DNA of 64,000 nt, from the NCBI GenBank assembly GCA_964594075.1, contig CAZQKW010000014.1:8970-72969 (forward strand). Direction: 5' to 3'. Below, piece by piece: positions 9,390-18,001 of this stretch. Origin of the DNA: CAZQKW01 sp964594075 (GTDB lineage: Bacteria; Desulfobacterota; WTBG01; CAIYCZ01). A program made the position numbers and the translations under genes. The first letter of the stretch is position 1; the number at the start of each line of letters is the position of its first letter. The notes under the pieces are model-generated. The model did no database searches and had not been told where the DNA came from. It saw only the letters and a list, made by a program, of their open reading frames with translations.

Positions 9390-9423
9390 TTGATTGACTT
9401 AAATCAAACCGATCTTTTTTTTT
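9390..9423 (+). terminator. Possible terminator after pyruvate kinase
   Basis: A 6-bp inverted repeat TTGATT / AATCAA followed after 6 nt by a run of about ten T. The stem is weak and separated from the T tract. Confidence 0.35.
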
Positions 9424-9452
9424 GTTTGTTATCTTTTTAGTAAACGCCCATT

Positions 9453-9878
9453 GTGGCAACAATAAGCAAGGACAGAACTATGGGGGCGGGCGCCATTCCA
9501 CTCAGCATTGAAAAAATTTTAAAGGAACGGCTTAAAAAAAAGTTTTCGCTAAAAGTTTATTTGGCTGATACCAGCTATGACGGCGAGGGCAAAATTGACG
9601 TTTCCTTCCATGGCGGCAATCCGGTTTTTTCTCCGCCCAAACAGATGGTTCTTAACTACAAACTGGGCACATTAAACGCCACTCAATTCCATAAGGAATA
9701 CCGTGCATTTCTTGAAAACAGTTTCATCCAGCATCAATACACCTGGGACCGAATACTGGAGAGCGGTAAAATTGTGCTGGTGTGTTCGTGCAATGGCGTT
9801 GATAAACAATGCCATCGACAGGCGTTCATTAAATTCCTGAAGTTATTCGGAGCAGTATTCAAAGGCACACTGCGCTGA
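9453..9878 (+). CDS. DUF488-like protein
   Basis: A 141-residue cytoplasmic protein starting at GTG (9453), with an alternative ATG at 9480. The C-terminal part has VLVCSCNGVDKQCHRQAFIK (about residues 107-126), resembling the DUF488 pattern of a hydrophobic strand ending in Cys, then C-H-R. The N-terminal part has LADTSYDGEGKIDVSF. DUF488 proteins are of unknown biochemistry, and this one is divergent, with strand order that only partly fits. It is followed by the convergent AOR gene, with repeat copies R1e and R3 in between. Assignment is by motif only. Confidence 0.55.
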   Translation: MATISKDRTMGAGAIPLSIEKILKERLKKKFSLKVYLADTSYDGEGKIDVSFHGGNPVFSPPKQMVLNYKLGTLNATQFHKEYRAFLENSFIQHQYTWDRILESGKIVLVCSCNGVDKQCHRQAFIKFLKLFGAVFKGTLR

Positions 9879-9885
9879 ATTAATT

Positions 9886-9942
9886 GCGATTCTTCGCTTC
9901 GTTCCGAATGACACCGCTTTAGTTCAGAATGACCGGTTTCAT
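9886..9942 (+). repeat. Repeat family R1, copy e (partial)
   Basis: GCGATTCTTCGCTTCGTTCC followed by GAATGACACC, then a second short GTTCAGAATGACC. Sits between convergent genes and runs into R3 copy 2. Confidence 0.5.
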
Positions 9943-9977
9943 GCCTCTTGACCCCGCCTTGTGGCGGGGAGCTTCAC
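9932..9977 (-). repeat. Short hairpin repeat R3, copy 2
   Basis: Read on the minus strand it repeats the block of 4434-4488: GTGAAGCTCCCCGCC, hairpin with GGCGGGG, GAGGCATGAAACCGG. It lies between the convergent DUF488-like and AOR genes and could terminate both. Confidence 0.6.
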
Positions 9978-9994
9978 TCTTTTCCCGCTGTCTG

Positions 9995-11914
9995 CTATAC
10001 AACCTTGTCCCTAAGTGCCGGTATAATATCAACGAGATTAAGGTCTTTCAGTTTTTCCTGCTTCAACAAGCCGGTATTTCTATCCCAGCCCCTGAGCTCG
10101 TAGTATTCATCCAGCATTTTTTCAAAGTGCGCTCTATCCACCGCTTTGCCTTTGCGTGATATGATCGTATCGCCTCCGCCTGGAAGCAATAATTCAGGAT
10201 TGTGCATGCCAAACACATCCGCGATAGGTTCCACCCGTTCAATGAATTGAGAATCCGGAAGACAATCATCTGCCCTGCCCTTTTTACCGCTTCTGAGCAG
10301 GATAGCTCGATTTAAATTAAAAATTCTTTCTGCTGCGCGTTCCCACTCGATCTCGCTCATGTTCTTCCCGGTGACTGCACAAAAGAGCTGCCGTTCAAGA
10401 TCCGGATCTCCCACATGCTGCGGCGTGCTTGCGTCATCAAAAACCGGCCACACAAAATCACAAAGTATCAACGATTCTTTGATATATTCGCGGTTTTGTA
10501 TCTTTACTGCAGACAGCGCTTTTCCCTCAGTGGTCGTAAAGTCAACTGCGGTTTCACTGCCCCAAAATTTTTTCGCAATCTCCCGCAATACCTGGGTTGA
10601 AACATATGATTTTTCTCCGTGCGAGGTATGCCAGAGCGCCCATTTGGTCAGCGGCTCACACACATGATGCAGTTCTGTTATCATGGGGCGCGGTTCAACT
10701 GCATACAGCAATGCCGACTGCAGAAAAACTTTGGGACCGTAAGGAAAAGGCCGGTCAGCATAGGCAATCTTTTCTGATGCGGCCCCCATCATTGGCGCTG
10801 CCCGTGTCACGCCTTGTGCAAGCACATTTCCAAAGCCCTCCCGTCTGGAAATTTTTTCAAACATACGTTCAAGAAATTCAAGGCTTCCCATCTTGCTGAG
10901 CGGCAATTCGCTATCCTTTTCCGAAATTATGCCTGACTGATAACACTTTTCCAGCCACAATAACAAAAATACTATTTCCAAGACGCAGAACGAATAATCA
11001 TTAGCCATGGTGGTGGCTATAAAACTTGCTTCAGTGACTTCACCGTGAAGCTTCTTGTCCCAAAGGCTGTAAAATAGCGGCGTCTGGCACTTGCGAATAT
11101 CTTCGCGACCGCCAGCACTGCGGTGAAGAGTCCTCCAGCACCCCATCGGGCAGCCATGACAGTGAACTTTTTTGACCACCGTTGAACCGGGAAGGATAAT
11201 CGGATTTCCAAACAGATTAAAATATCCCTCGCCGGTCATCTCCATTACTCGTTTGCGTATCTGCCGTATCTTCTCAGCATCAAAAACCGGAATTGTGGCG
11301 GAACCGCATACCGCCACGGCCTTCAGGTTTTTTGCCCCCATTATTGACCCAAAACCCCGTGAACCGCTGCCCGCCACATCGGTAAAGATGGTGCCGATGC
11401 GAGAGCTATTCTCGGCGCCCGGTCCAATGGTCATGAGTTTGACCTGCTGTCCAGCTTCATTTCTGATTGCTTTCTGTGTCTCGCTATTCTTGGCTCCCCA
11501 CAAGTGCCGCGCATCTTTAATTTCTACCTTTTCATCATGTATAAGAAGATACACTGGATATTTTGACCTGCCGGTTATAATAACCCCGTCATAGCCGGCC
11601 TTTTTAAGCTCGGCACCCCAGAACCCAGAAAGGCTTCCGCTGTAAAACATCTCGGGAAACATCAGCGGAGATTTTCCACACGCAGTCCAGCGCGGTGCAG
11701 CGGGGGCTGTTGTTGCCGCTAACGGACCGGTCATAAATATAAGCGGATTGTCCGGATGGAACGCATCGTTATCAAACTGCGCTGCATCCCAGTACAGTTT
11801 TTCTCCTATACCGAGACCACCGATAAAACGTTCGCAATACGTTTCAGTATCCAGCGTGGTGATTGTTCTTTCACTGAGATTAACGCTTAATATTTTACCC
11901 ATCCATCCATACAT
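9995..11914 (-). CDS. Aldehyde:ferredoxin oxidoreductase family protein (divergent member)
   Basis: A 639-residue tungsten/molybdopterin AOR-family enzyme. Members oxidise aldehydes to carboxylic acids, or run in reverse, using ferredoxin. The N-terminus MYGWMGKILSVNLSERTI is typical. Cluster ligands are C252-x2-C255-x3-C259 with a late Cys in LILCDFVWPVF (about residue 487). The pterin-binding loop is GSGSRGFGSIMGAKNLKAVAV. Compared with the second AOR at 61610-63526, the region after the first cysteines is different and the usual N-x-x-G-x-D block is replaced by ANDYSFCVLE, so substrate specificity is probably different. No adjacent moaD or ferredoxin gene is seen. Confidence 0.9.
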   Translation of the reverse strand: MYGWMGKILSVNLSERTITTLDTETYCERFIGGLGIGEKLYWDAAQFDNDAFHPDNPLIFMTGPLAATTAPAAPRWTACGKSPLMFPEMFYSGSLSGFWGAELKKAGYDGVIITGRSKYPVYLLIHDEKVEIKDARHLWGAKNSETQKAIRNEAGQQVKLMTIGPGAENSSRIGTIFTDVAGSGSRGFGSIMGAKNLKAVAVCGSATIPVFDAEKIRQIRKRVMEMTGEGYFNLFGNPIILPGSTVVKKVHCHGCPMGCWRTLHRSAGGREDIRKCQTPLFYSLWDKKLHGEVTEASFIATTMANDYSFCVLEIVFLLLWLEKCYQSGIISEKDSELPLSKMGSLEFLERMFEKISRREGFGNVLAQGVTRAAPMMGAASEKIAYADRPFPYGPKVFLQSALLYAVEPRPMITELHHVCEPLTKWALWHTSHGEKSYVSTQVLREIAKKFWGSETAVDFTTTEGKALSAVKIQNREYIKESLILCDFVWPVFDDASTPQHVGDPDLERQLFCAVTGKNMSEIEWERAAERIFNLNRAILLRSGKKGRADDCLPDSQFIERVEPIADVFGMHNPELLLPGGGDTIISRKGKAVDRAHFEKMLDEYYELRGWDRNTGLLKQEKLKDLNLVDIIPALRDKVV

Positions 11915-12004
11915 ATAAAGATCTCCTTTGTTAACTAATTTATGTTTCGAGCCATGGATTCTACAACTATTAATTCTAAGTTACCTTATCACAAGTACGA
12001 AATT

Positions 12005-14341
12005 TTAATCATTTCTTATATGCGTGAATAACAGAAATATACAGCTTGAGAGTTTCAGGAGACCGATAATAAAGCAGGTCTGATATACGCCGGCCAGCGG
12101 CAAGAGTAAAGTGCCGGTAAAAAGCGAACCTCCACAGGCCCCGAGATGGTCTGTTGCATCCACCCAGCCTGCGACTGCCGCGCTGCCATATTGTTTACCA
12201 ATCAGCATATTACTTACCAGGGGAAATTCAAGCCCGGTGATAAAGCCGGCTCCAAAAACCAGAAGCATATACAGATACGGCATAATCAGGGCTAAATATT
12301 TTTCTGCAAACCCGCCGCCAGAAATATTAAGTAATCTTATTAAAAAAGGAAGTAAAATTGAATAAATGACAAATATAATCTCAACAATTACAAGAGGTCT
12401 TATGTCCTGCCAATTTTGCTGTTCAATGTTTCTCTTTGCCCAGTATCCACCCAGCGTCAAGCCGAACATAAAAAACCCGACAATCAGGCCGATCATCTGG
12501 TAAATATAGCCATATAGATTCTGAAAAGTAAATATAAGCACAATTTCAAGCGCCATCCCGGCACATCCCGTGGTGCCGATTGCCCATAATCCATTAAACA
12601 AAAAGGGACTTTTGGTACCTCTTTTATGCGACCAGATGATTCTGGCAGCGCAGAAAATAATAATAACTAACACAAGACTAAGAACGCTTATTCTGCTTAA
12701 TTGTTTAATAATACTAACTGCGCCTCTCCCCGCAGCAATTGTCTCCCACAGGAGCAGATTATAAAAATAGGTGATTGGTCTAAAATCAGTATTGAGCTGC
12801 GTATCGGTTTTTTTGTTCAGGGCCTCATTAACAAATTCAATCCGTTCAGTTTGCACTAATACTGAAAAAAGCGCCGGTGAAAATGACGGGGATGACTGAA
12901 TTTTTCTTTCATTAAAGCGTTTTTCAAGTATGGAGGCATCAGCGGTTAAGAGATTATGTTGTGAGGCGGCAAAAAAATAGTACCTATCTTCCTGTGGCAT
13001 AATCAAGAGGTAGGGATATACCGCTTGCAAGCTTTTATACAAAGACCCGGCATAAGGTGAAATTATTTCCCCCAAATAGACCGCGGAGGAAGGCAAGCCT
13101 ATGACCATTATACCGCCATCTGCGAGAGTGCGCTTTACTTCCCGCAAAAACTCTATGGTATAAAACCTGTTAAGCGATGCAGTTGATGGTTCTGGCGTCA
13201 GTATTAAAATGAGATTATAGTGTTTTAACGAATTTTTTACGAACTTTCTGCCATCTTCAAAACTGATATGAACCCGTGGATTTCTAACCGCTTCTCTGTC
13301 ATCTGCGGCAAGAACAGGAATTATTAAATTTACCATTTCTGCATCAAGCTCCACATAATCAATAGTTTTTACCTTATGTTGCAGGATATTCCTAATAAGT
13401 CCGGTGAGCCCGCCGCCAATAACCAGAACATGTTGTGGTGATGGATGCTGGCACAGAAAAAGATGTGCGTTCACGGCTGACTGATATTCGTCGGGATAAC
13501 TGCCAATGAACTGGCCGTCAGTAAAAATATTATACTGCCCGCCGTTCCTGGCAATGATAATGTTCTGATAACGGGAATCCCGGGATACAACCAGCGAAAG
13601 CTCGTTGTTGAATGTTTTCCACCTGAGCACTGTTAGATACTCATCCAGCATAGATATGTAACCGCCCGCCGCCAGTGTGCCCCCAATTACTAATAAGGAT
13701 AAAAGAACTGCGAGCAATCGGATTCGAGCAACACCCGTCATATCTATTATTAAATAGCAGACGGCGATTAACCAGAGCATAAGCGCCCCGACGCTAAAGA
13801 TCTGGAGCGGGCTATAAGACGGTATGAGCACAAGCGAGATAATACATCCCCCGACGAGACTTCCTGCCGATTCCCAGACATACACCATGCCGATTCCCGC
13901 TGATCCCGTCATGCCGAGATATAAGATTGCTTTGCAGGCTATGGGAAAAAAATATCCTATTATAAAACTAAAGGGGCACACGCTCAATGCGGTGCCAAAA
14001 AGCATTTCCAAAACGGTAAAATGTTCCCCGGAAGGAACCGCAAGGATTCCTCTGAGCAGGCGCATAACAGGTATCAGCAAGAACGGGAGAAGTGTCAGCA
14101 CAATAATGACAATAAAAAATATCGTCCCTATATCCGGGACGTGTTGTGCGCGTTTCCCGGAAATGAACGCACCGGCAGTAATGCCCAGAAACCAGCTCCC
14201 AAAAATAATCCCGATACACAGCTCATTGCCGAAAAAAAGCACCAGCAATTCTCTGATAAAAAAAATCTGGGCGCCGATTGCATACGCTCCAACCAGAAGC
14301 ATGAGCGACGAGAATAAATAATATGCCATGCAATATGCCAT
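12005..14341 (-). CDS. Membrane-embedded spermidine synthase-like methyltransferase-fold protein
   Basis: A 778-residue protein with about six to eight transmembrane segments, then a soluble Rossmann domain (about residues 235-500), then about six more segments. The soluble domain has HVLVIGGGLTGLIRNIL, YVELDAEMV, FEDGRKFV and YNLILILTPEPSTASLNRFY, which is the polyamine aminopropyltransferase/spermidine synthase pattern. The family is often annotated as fused MFS/spermidine synthase; its real substrate is unknown. Start may be the ATG at 14341 or the one five codons later. It is separated from the downstream AOR gene by 90 bp on the same strand, so a transcriptional link is possible. Confidence 0.75.
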   Translation of the reverse strand: MAYCMAYYLFSSLMLLVGAYAIGAQIFFIRELLVLFFGNELCIGIIFGSWFLGITAGAFISGKRAQHVPDIGTIFFIVIIVLTLLPFLLIPVMRLLRGILAVPSGEHFTVLEMLFGTALSVCPFSFIIGYFFPIACKAILYLGMTGSAGIGMVYVWESAGSLVGGCIISLVLIPSYSPLQIFSVGALMLWLIAVCYLIIDMTGVARIRLLAVLLSLLVIGGTLAAGGYISMLDEYLTVLRWKTFNNELSLVVSRDSRYQNIIIARNGGQYNIFTDGQFIGSYPDEYQSAVNAHLFLCQHPSPQHVLVIGGGLTGLIRNILQHKVKTIDYVELDAEMVNLIIPVLAADDREAVRNPRVHISFEDGRKFVKNSLKHYNLILILTPEPSTASLNRFYTIEFLREVKRTLADGGIMVIGLPSSAVYLGEIISPYAGSLYKSLQAVYPYLLIMPQEDRYYFFAASQHNLLTADASILEKRFNERKIQSSPSFSPALFSVLVQTERIEFVNEALNKKTDTQLNTDFRPITYFYNLLLWETIAAGRGAVSIIKQLSRISVLSLVLVIIIFCAARIIWSHKRGTKSPFLFNGLWAIGTTGCAGMALEIVLIFTFQNLYGYIYQMIGLIVGFFMFGLTLGGYWAKRNIEQQNWQDIRPLVIVEIIFVIYSILLPFLIRLLNISGGGFAEKYLALIMPYLYMLLVFGAGFITGLEFPLVSNMLIGKQYGSAAVAGWVDATDHLGACGGSLFTGTLLLPLAGVYQTCFIIGLLKLSSCIFLLFTHIRND

Positions 14342-14719
14342 GTCGCGCTGATATAATAAAAACGGTCTAAGCAGGTTACATATAAAAGAAGTTCAAACTA
14401 TACTGAAAATGTCGCACGGTGTCAATTTACATGGGATTTCGGGACATTTTTAAATGTATCTTTGAAATTCAGGTACATTGCATGATAACAAATGCACCGC
14501 GCGGAGGGTCGTGATGCTGGCAGATGCACATAGTGCAGTGGTAGAGAAAAACCCTCAAACGCTGTTTTATCCGCGCCAATGAAATATTGTAGGCGAAAAT
14601 CTCCTGATCGGGAAGTTATCCATGAACTGCGATTTTAAAATTTTCGCTTGCGTTTTAATATCGGAAAAAGTATGTAAGTGTCGTGTCAATATTACATTAA
14701 CTTGTATTAGGGAGGTCAT
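14342..14719. other. Intergenic region between divergent genes
   Basis: 378 bp between two divergently transcribed genes, so it must hold both promoters. I see a small inverted repeat TGCAT...ATGCA near 14478-14495 and the strong ribosome binding site GGGAGG before 14720. No repeat copy and no credible reading frame. Confidence 0.4.
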
Positions 14720-15298
14720 ATGAAGATTCTGGGAATTTGTGGCAGTCTGCGCGAGGACAGCAACACCAATAAGCTGGTTAAACAAGTGGCAGAAGCATCA
14801 GGTTGTGAGCATGAGCTTATTTATCTGGCACAACGCGAAATTAAGCCCTGCACAGGGTGCGCCCATTGTATGATGAATGACGGCGAATGCATCATTAAAG
14901 ACGGCATGCAGGACTTGTATGATAAGCTGCTCAGCGCTGATGCGCTAGTTGTCGGTTCGCCGACCTATTTTCTGGACGTTTCCGGCGCGGTCAAATGCTT
15001 CATTGACCGCAATATGGCGCTCTATTACCGAGGCATCGGGCCGGACGCGGAAATTGAAGTGCTGGGCAAACGGCCGCTTTCAGGAAAACCCGCTGTTTCT
15101 GTCACAACAGTCGCAGGCAGCGGGCATGAGCGAACCAGAGAAACGCTCAAAATGTTTCTTGACTACTGCCACAAAATGAAAATTGTGGCTGAACTCGCAG
15201 AGCCCGTTGGTATGAATGATGTCTATGATATGCCGGAAGTCATGAAGCGCGCTGAAGAGGCGGGGAAAAAACTGGGCGAGGCTCTCAGGAAAAATTGA
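14720..15298 (+). CDS. Iron-sulfur flavoprotein (Isf family, NADPH-dependent FMN reductase fold)
   Basis: A 192-residue flavodoxin-fold protein. The FMN phosphate loop is GSLREDSNTNKL (residues 8-19). The compact cluster motif C44-x2-C47-x2-C50-x6-C57 identifies it as an iron-sulfur flavoprotein, carrying one [4Fe-4S] and one FMN; the second flavin loop is GSPTYFLDVSG. Isf proteins pass electrons from ferredoxin to small acceptors and are common in anaerobes. GGGAGGTCAT-ATG gives a strong ribosome binding site. It is convergent with the bilin-reductase-like gene at 15359-16057. A functional link to that gene is only inference from position. Confidence 0.9.
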   Translation: MKILGICGSLREDSNTNKLVKQVAEASGCEHELIYLAQREIKPCTGCAHCMMNDGECIIKDGMQDLYDKLLSADALVVGSPTYFLDVSGAVKCFIDRNMALYYRGIGPDAEIEVLGKRPLSGKPAVSVTTVAGSGHERTRETLKMFLDYCHKMKIVAELAEPVGMNDVYDMPEVMKRAEEAGKKLGEALRKN

Positions 15299-15358
15299 TG
15301 GAACTACCAATCTGCGCCTCAATGTGCTCAGGTTGGCGGCAGAGCAGTTCGCTGCCGT

Positions 15359-16057
15359 TCATCGGTCAAAAAATATGTCAAGAGCGCGGATGACGCCGCT
15401 CTCTTTACCGAACAGCATTTTGTAGCCCTTTACGCCCGGATCATGATCAACAACCGTCTGTAAATATTTTTCAAAGTTAGCTTTGGCTTGATCCAGCGCC
15501 GCTCCGCTCAGCGGCGTGGCGTTCTGTGTCAGGTCAAGAAATAGATTGAGATATTCCCGAAACACACCCAACGCGTCTTCATCCTGCGCTTCTGTAATAC
15601 GTGCCTGAACGGCGGCAGGGGAAAAAACGCTTTGAATTTTCCCCTTTACGGTTTCTGCTTTCTGCGTTAAGGATGGATAGCGGCTGCGTATGCGCAGCAT
15701 CTGGTTAAACAGGGCCGTGTCGTCATGCACCCCCTCGCCTCCTGCGCGGTGAATATCTGCAATAAACATCCGTTTCTTCCCCATAATGACCGCTTCACAG
15801 GAAAAAACCGGCAGATCAAATTCTATCCGCGGCCGCAGAAAAGTTGAGCGCACGCACATATACACCGGCAAATCAATTTTCATAAACACCACCCGCGAAA
15901 ACTGCTCGGAGCTGTAAACCTCTCCATCCACACGCACTAATCCCAGTGCTCTCCGGGATCGCTCAGGAAAGGGAAATTTTAAACGGACGGGATTGAGAGT
16001 AAATCTTTTCTTAATCTCAGCCAGCGCGATGGTATGTATGTCTATTAAACTGCTCAT
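15359..16057 (-). CDS. Ferredoxin-dependent bilin reductase-like protein (soluble paralogue)
   Basis: A 232-residue soluble protein that I assign to the PcyA/PebA/HY2/RCCR superfamily by its segment order. Residues 51-63 correspond to the first central strand; LRPRIEFDLPVFSCE (74-88) matches the [YM]P-x-x-x-[YF]-[DG]-[LH]P-x-x-[GS]-x-D block that carries the catalytic Asp of PcyA (D105), here Glu88. Next comes GKKRMFIADIH (93-103), then RSRYPSL, and a C-terminal FREYLNLFLDLTQNA with DHDPGVKGYKMLFGKE and a final IFF. Family enzymes reduce linear tetrapyrroles with electrons from ferredoxin. The protein at 29963-30754 is a paralogue. It ends an operon with a membrane [4Fe-4S] protein, a plausible electron donor. 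GAGGTG precedes the ATG. Activity and substrate are unproven. Confidence 0.6.
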   Translation of the reverse strand: MSSLIDIHTIALAEIKKRFTLNPVRLKFPFPERSRRALGLVRVDGEVYSSEQFSRVVFMKIDLPVYMCVRSTFLRPRIEFDLPVFSCEAVIMGKKRMFIADIHRAGGEGVHDDTALFNQMLRIRSRYPSLTQKAETVKGKIQSVFSPAAVQARITEAQDEDALGVFREYLNLFLDLTQNATPLSGAALDQAKANFEKYLQTVVDHDPGVKGYKMLFGKESGVIRALDIFFDR

Positions 16058-16168
16058 TTCTTCACCTCGTAGATGATGCTATTCGGCAAACACAATTAAA
16101 GCCTGCGCGCCTCACGACGTGCAAGCTTTACTGAAATCACAATCCTATGGTCAAAGCCAATAAGCGTA

Positions 16169-17278
16169 TTATGCTGCCTTTTTCCCGATCGCCTTTACCC
16201 GCGCTTTCTCCTCCGGCGCGCGTCTAAAGGTAATGACACCATCAAAGGGGCATGCTTCCATACAACTAAAACAAAGACAGCAGGTTGCCGGCATTTCATT
16301 ATCCTGATTGCGTATATCAATATAGAACGGGCAGGCTTCCTCAGCCTGGCATTTTTTGCATTGTTTGCACTTTGAACGGTTGTAACGAATGCGCCATATG
16401 CTGCCCTGGGCTGCCAGACCACGGTAGGATGAGAGCCAGCAAAAATGGGTGCACATTTTTCTCCAAGGAAGCAGGAGCGAACCTAAATACAGGCCATACA
16501 TAAAATAAATAGGATACCAGAGCACGCCGGTGAGGTCAAAAACTGTCTCCACAAAAAACATGGGAAACCATGCTACCAACAGCGTAAAAGGGAAATACGG
16601 CGCATTTTTATCCACCTCGCCACTTATATACATGGCGCTTGAATGGCTCTGTTCGTCAATGGCTTTAGGCAATGAAGGAATGGGGCGCCGGTATCTGAGA
16701 TTTTTTAAAAGGCTATCTTGCAGCACGGCATTCGGGCAGAGCCAGCCGCAGAGCACTCTGCCGAACAGGAACGGGAAAATCGCCACCGTAAACACATGAA
16801 ACATTCCCCAGAAGAGCAGCGCAACGTTTGATCCATAGATAAAGGAATAGGAGGTCGTAACCGCATAGAGCAGCAAAACCGTGAGCTGCACTAAAATGCG
16901 GACACTGATAATTCCTAACCGCTCCTTTTTGGGGGGCGCTTCAACCGTTTTCCCGAAAATAAACAGAATATAGGGAATAATACAGATGATGAATGTGAGG
17001 AAAAAGTAGAACCCATTCTGGCCGCTGGGTTCCTTTTCCATAAGCAGCGAGTAGGTGAATAGTCCTATGATAATCGGCACCGCCCAGATATGCGCGGCAA
17101 GCTTTACTCTGCTTACAAAATAGTCTTTATGAAACAGGCAGAAAAATCCGGCAGCAAGCGCGAACAGGATACTGGGCTGCATGATTTTAGAAAAAAACGT
17201 GCCATATAGATACACCACGATTGCTGCGGTAATAGCGTATTTGTTGATATTAATAAATCGCTGTTTTGTTAGTTCCAC
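16169..17278 (-). CDS. Polytopic membrane [4Fe-4S] ferredoxin-type protein (NapH/CcoG-like)
   Basis: About 369 residues from a GTG at 17278, which has GAGGAGGA 8 nt upstream; a longer frame to 17341 would overlap the previous gene. There are about six to seven transmembrane segments, with the CGWLCP motif typical of NapH/NosR/RdxA-type proteins and a second CTHFCW motif. Two [4Fe-4S] ferredoxin motifs follow at the C-terminus, CKQCKKCQAEEACP and CCLCFSCMEACP. Such proteins move electrons between the quinone pool or a membrane partner and a soluble or periplasmic acceptor. It sits between two unknown membrane proteins and a bilin-reductase-like protein, so it could feed electrons to the latter. 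Confidence 0.85.
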   Translation of the reverse strand: MELTKQRFININKYAITAAIVVYLYGTFFSKIMQPSILFALAAGFFCLFHKDYFVSRVKLAAHIWAVPIIIGLFTYSLLMEKEPSGQNGFYFFLTFIICIIPYILFIFGKTVEAPPKKERLGIISVRILVQLTVLLLYAVTTSYSFIYGSNVALLFWGMFHVFTVAIFPFLFGRVLCGWLCPNAVLQDSLLKNLRYRRPIPSLPKAIDEQSHSSAMYISGEVDKNAPYFPFTLLVAWFPMFFVETVFDLTGVLWYPIYFMYGLYLGSLLLPWRKMCTHFCWLSSYRGLAAQGSIWRIRYNRSKCKQCKKCQAEEACPFYIDIRNQDNEMPATCCLCFSCMEACPFDGVITFRRAPEEKARVKAIGKKAA

Positions 17279-17292
17279 GGTATGCGTCCTCC

Positions 17293-17949
17293 TCAGTGAG
17301 CGGTTAAAGCCTGCTGGAGTTTGGGCAAAAGCACCTGCCATTCAGCGGGAGATATCATAAGGCCCAGCCCAATGTAAATAACCATAAATGCTATCCCAAC
17401 ACACACAACGCCGACTCTCTTGGTGCGTCTGACACCGGTGCGCCGCGCTAAAAACCACATGGCGGTCAGATAAAAAAATCCGTCAAGTGCGATATTGCCG
17501 CGGGAACTGCTCACCGTGCTGGCATAGAGGGCTTCAGGGGTTTGCGAGCCCAGATTTTCAACCAGCGTTTTAATGGCATGAGAAAGCGTCCCGTTCAATA
17601 CCGCAATCGGAATCAGCGAGACCGAGGTAAAACGCAAAGAATCAATATACTTTCTATCCCGCAATACCAGATGCATAATCAACGCCAGTATCGCAACCAC
17701 AATAAAACCAACAATTGCTCCGGACATAGTTGAAAAAAAGCGCTGGATATTCTCATTGTCGGTCTGCATTATCCGTTTAAAAAATTCTGCGATGTCAATC
17801 AGAAACGGCGGAAACATGGCGCGAAACAGATCAACGGTTTTTGCATCAGAAATGCCCCACGCCTTTCCAAACATGTAGCACGGGATGATAATTTCCATGA
17901 TGCGCGCTGCGCGAGCAAGCGGTGTTTTGTAATTATCATTATCAGCCAT
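17293..17949 (-). CDS. Unknown membrane protein of the redox operon
   Basis: A 218-residue protein with about five hydrophobic segments (near 72-94, 104-120, 150-165, 183-203 and a weaker one near residue 20). I do not recognise the family. GGAGGAGG precedes the ATG, and its stop codon lies inside the ribosome binding site of the next gene (the [4Fe-4S] protein), which points to translational coupling. It follows the membrane protein at 18002 after 52 bp. It has no cysteine motif or paired histidines arranged like a b-type cytochrome. Confidence 0.7.
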   Translation of the reverse strand: MADNDNYKTPLARAARIMEIIIPCYMFGKAWGISDAKTVDLFRAMFPPFLIDIAEFFKRIMQTDNENIQRFFSTMSGAIVGFIVVAILALIMHLVLRDRKYIDSLRFTSVSLIPIAVLNGTLSHAIKTLVENLGSQTPEALYASTVSSSRGNIALDGFFYLTAMWFLARRTGVRRTKRVGVVCVGIAFMVIYIGLGLMISPAEWQVLLPKLQQALTAH

Positions 17950-18001
17950 TCAAACCTCCTCCGATATTAATGCCTTCTAACTCAATTACCAATTGCTAAT
18001 G

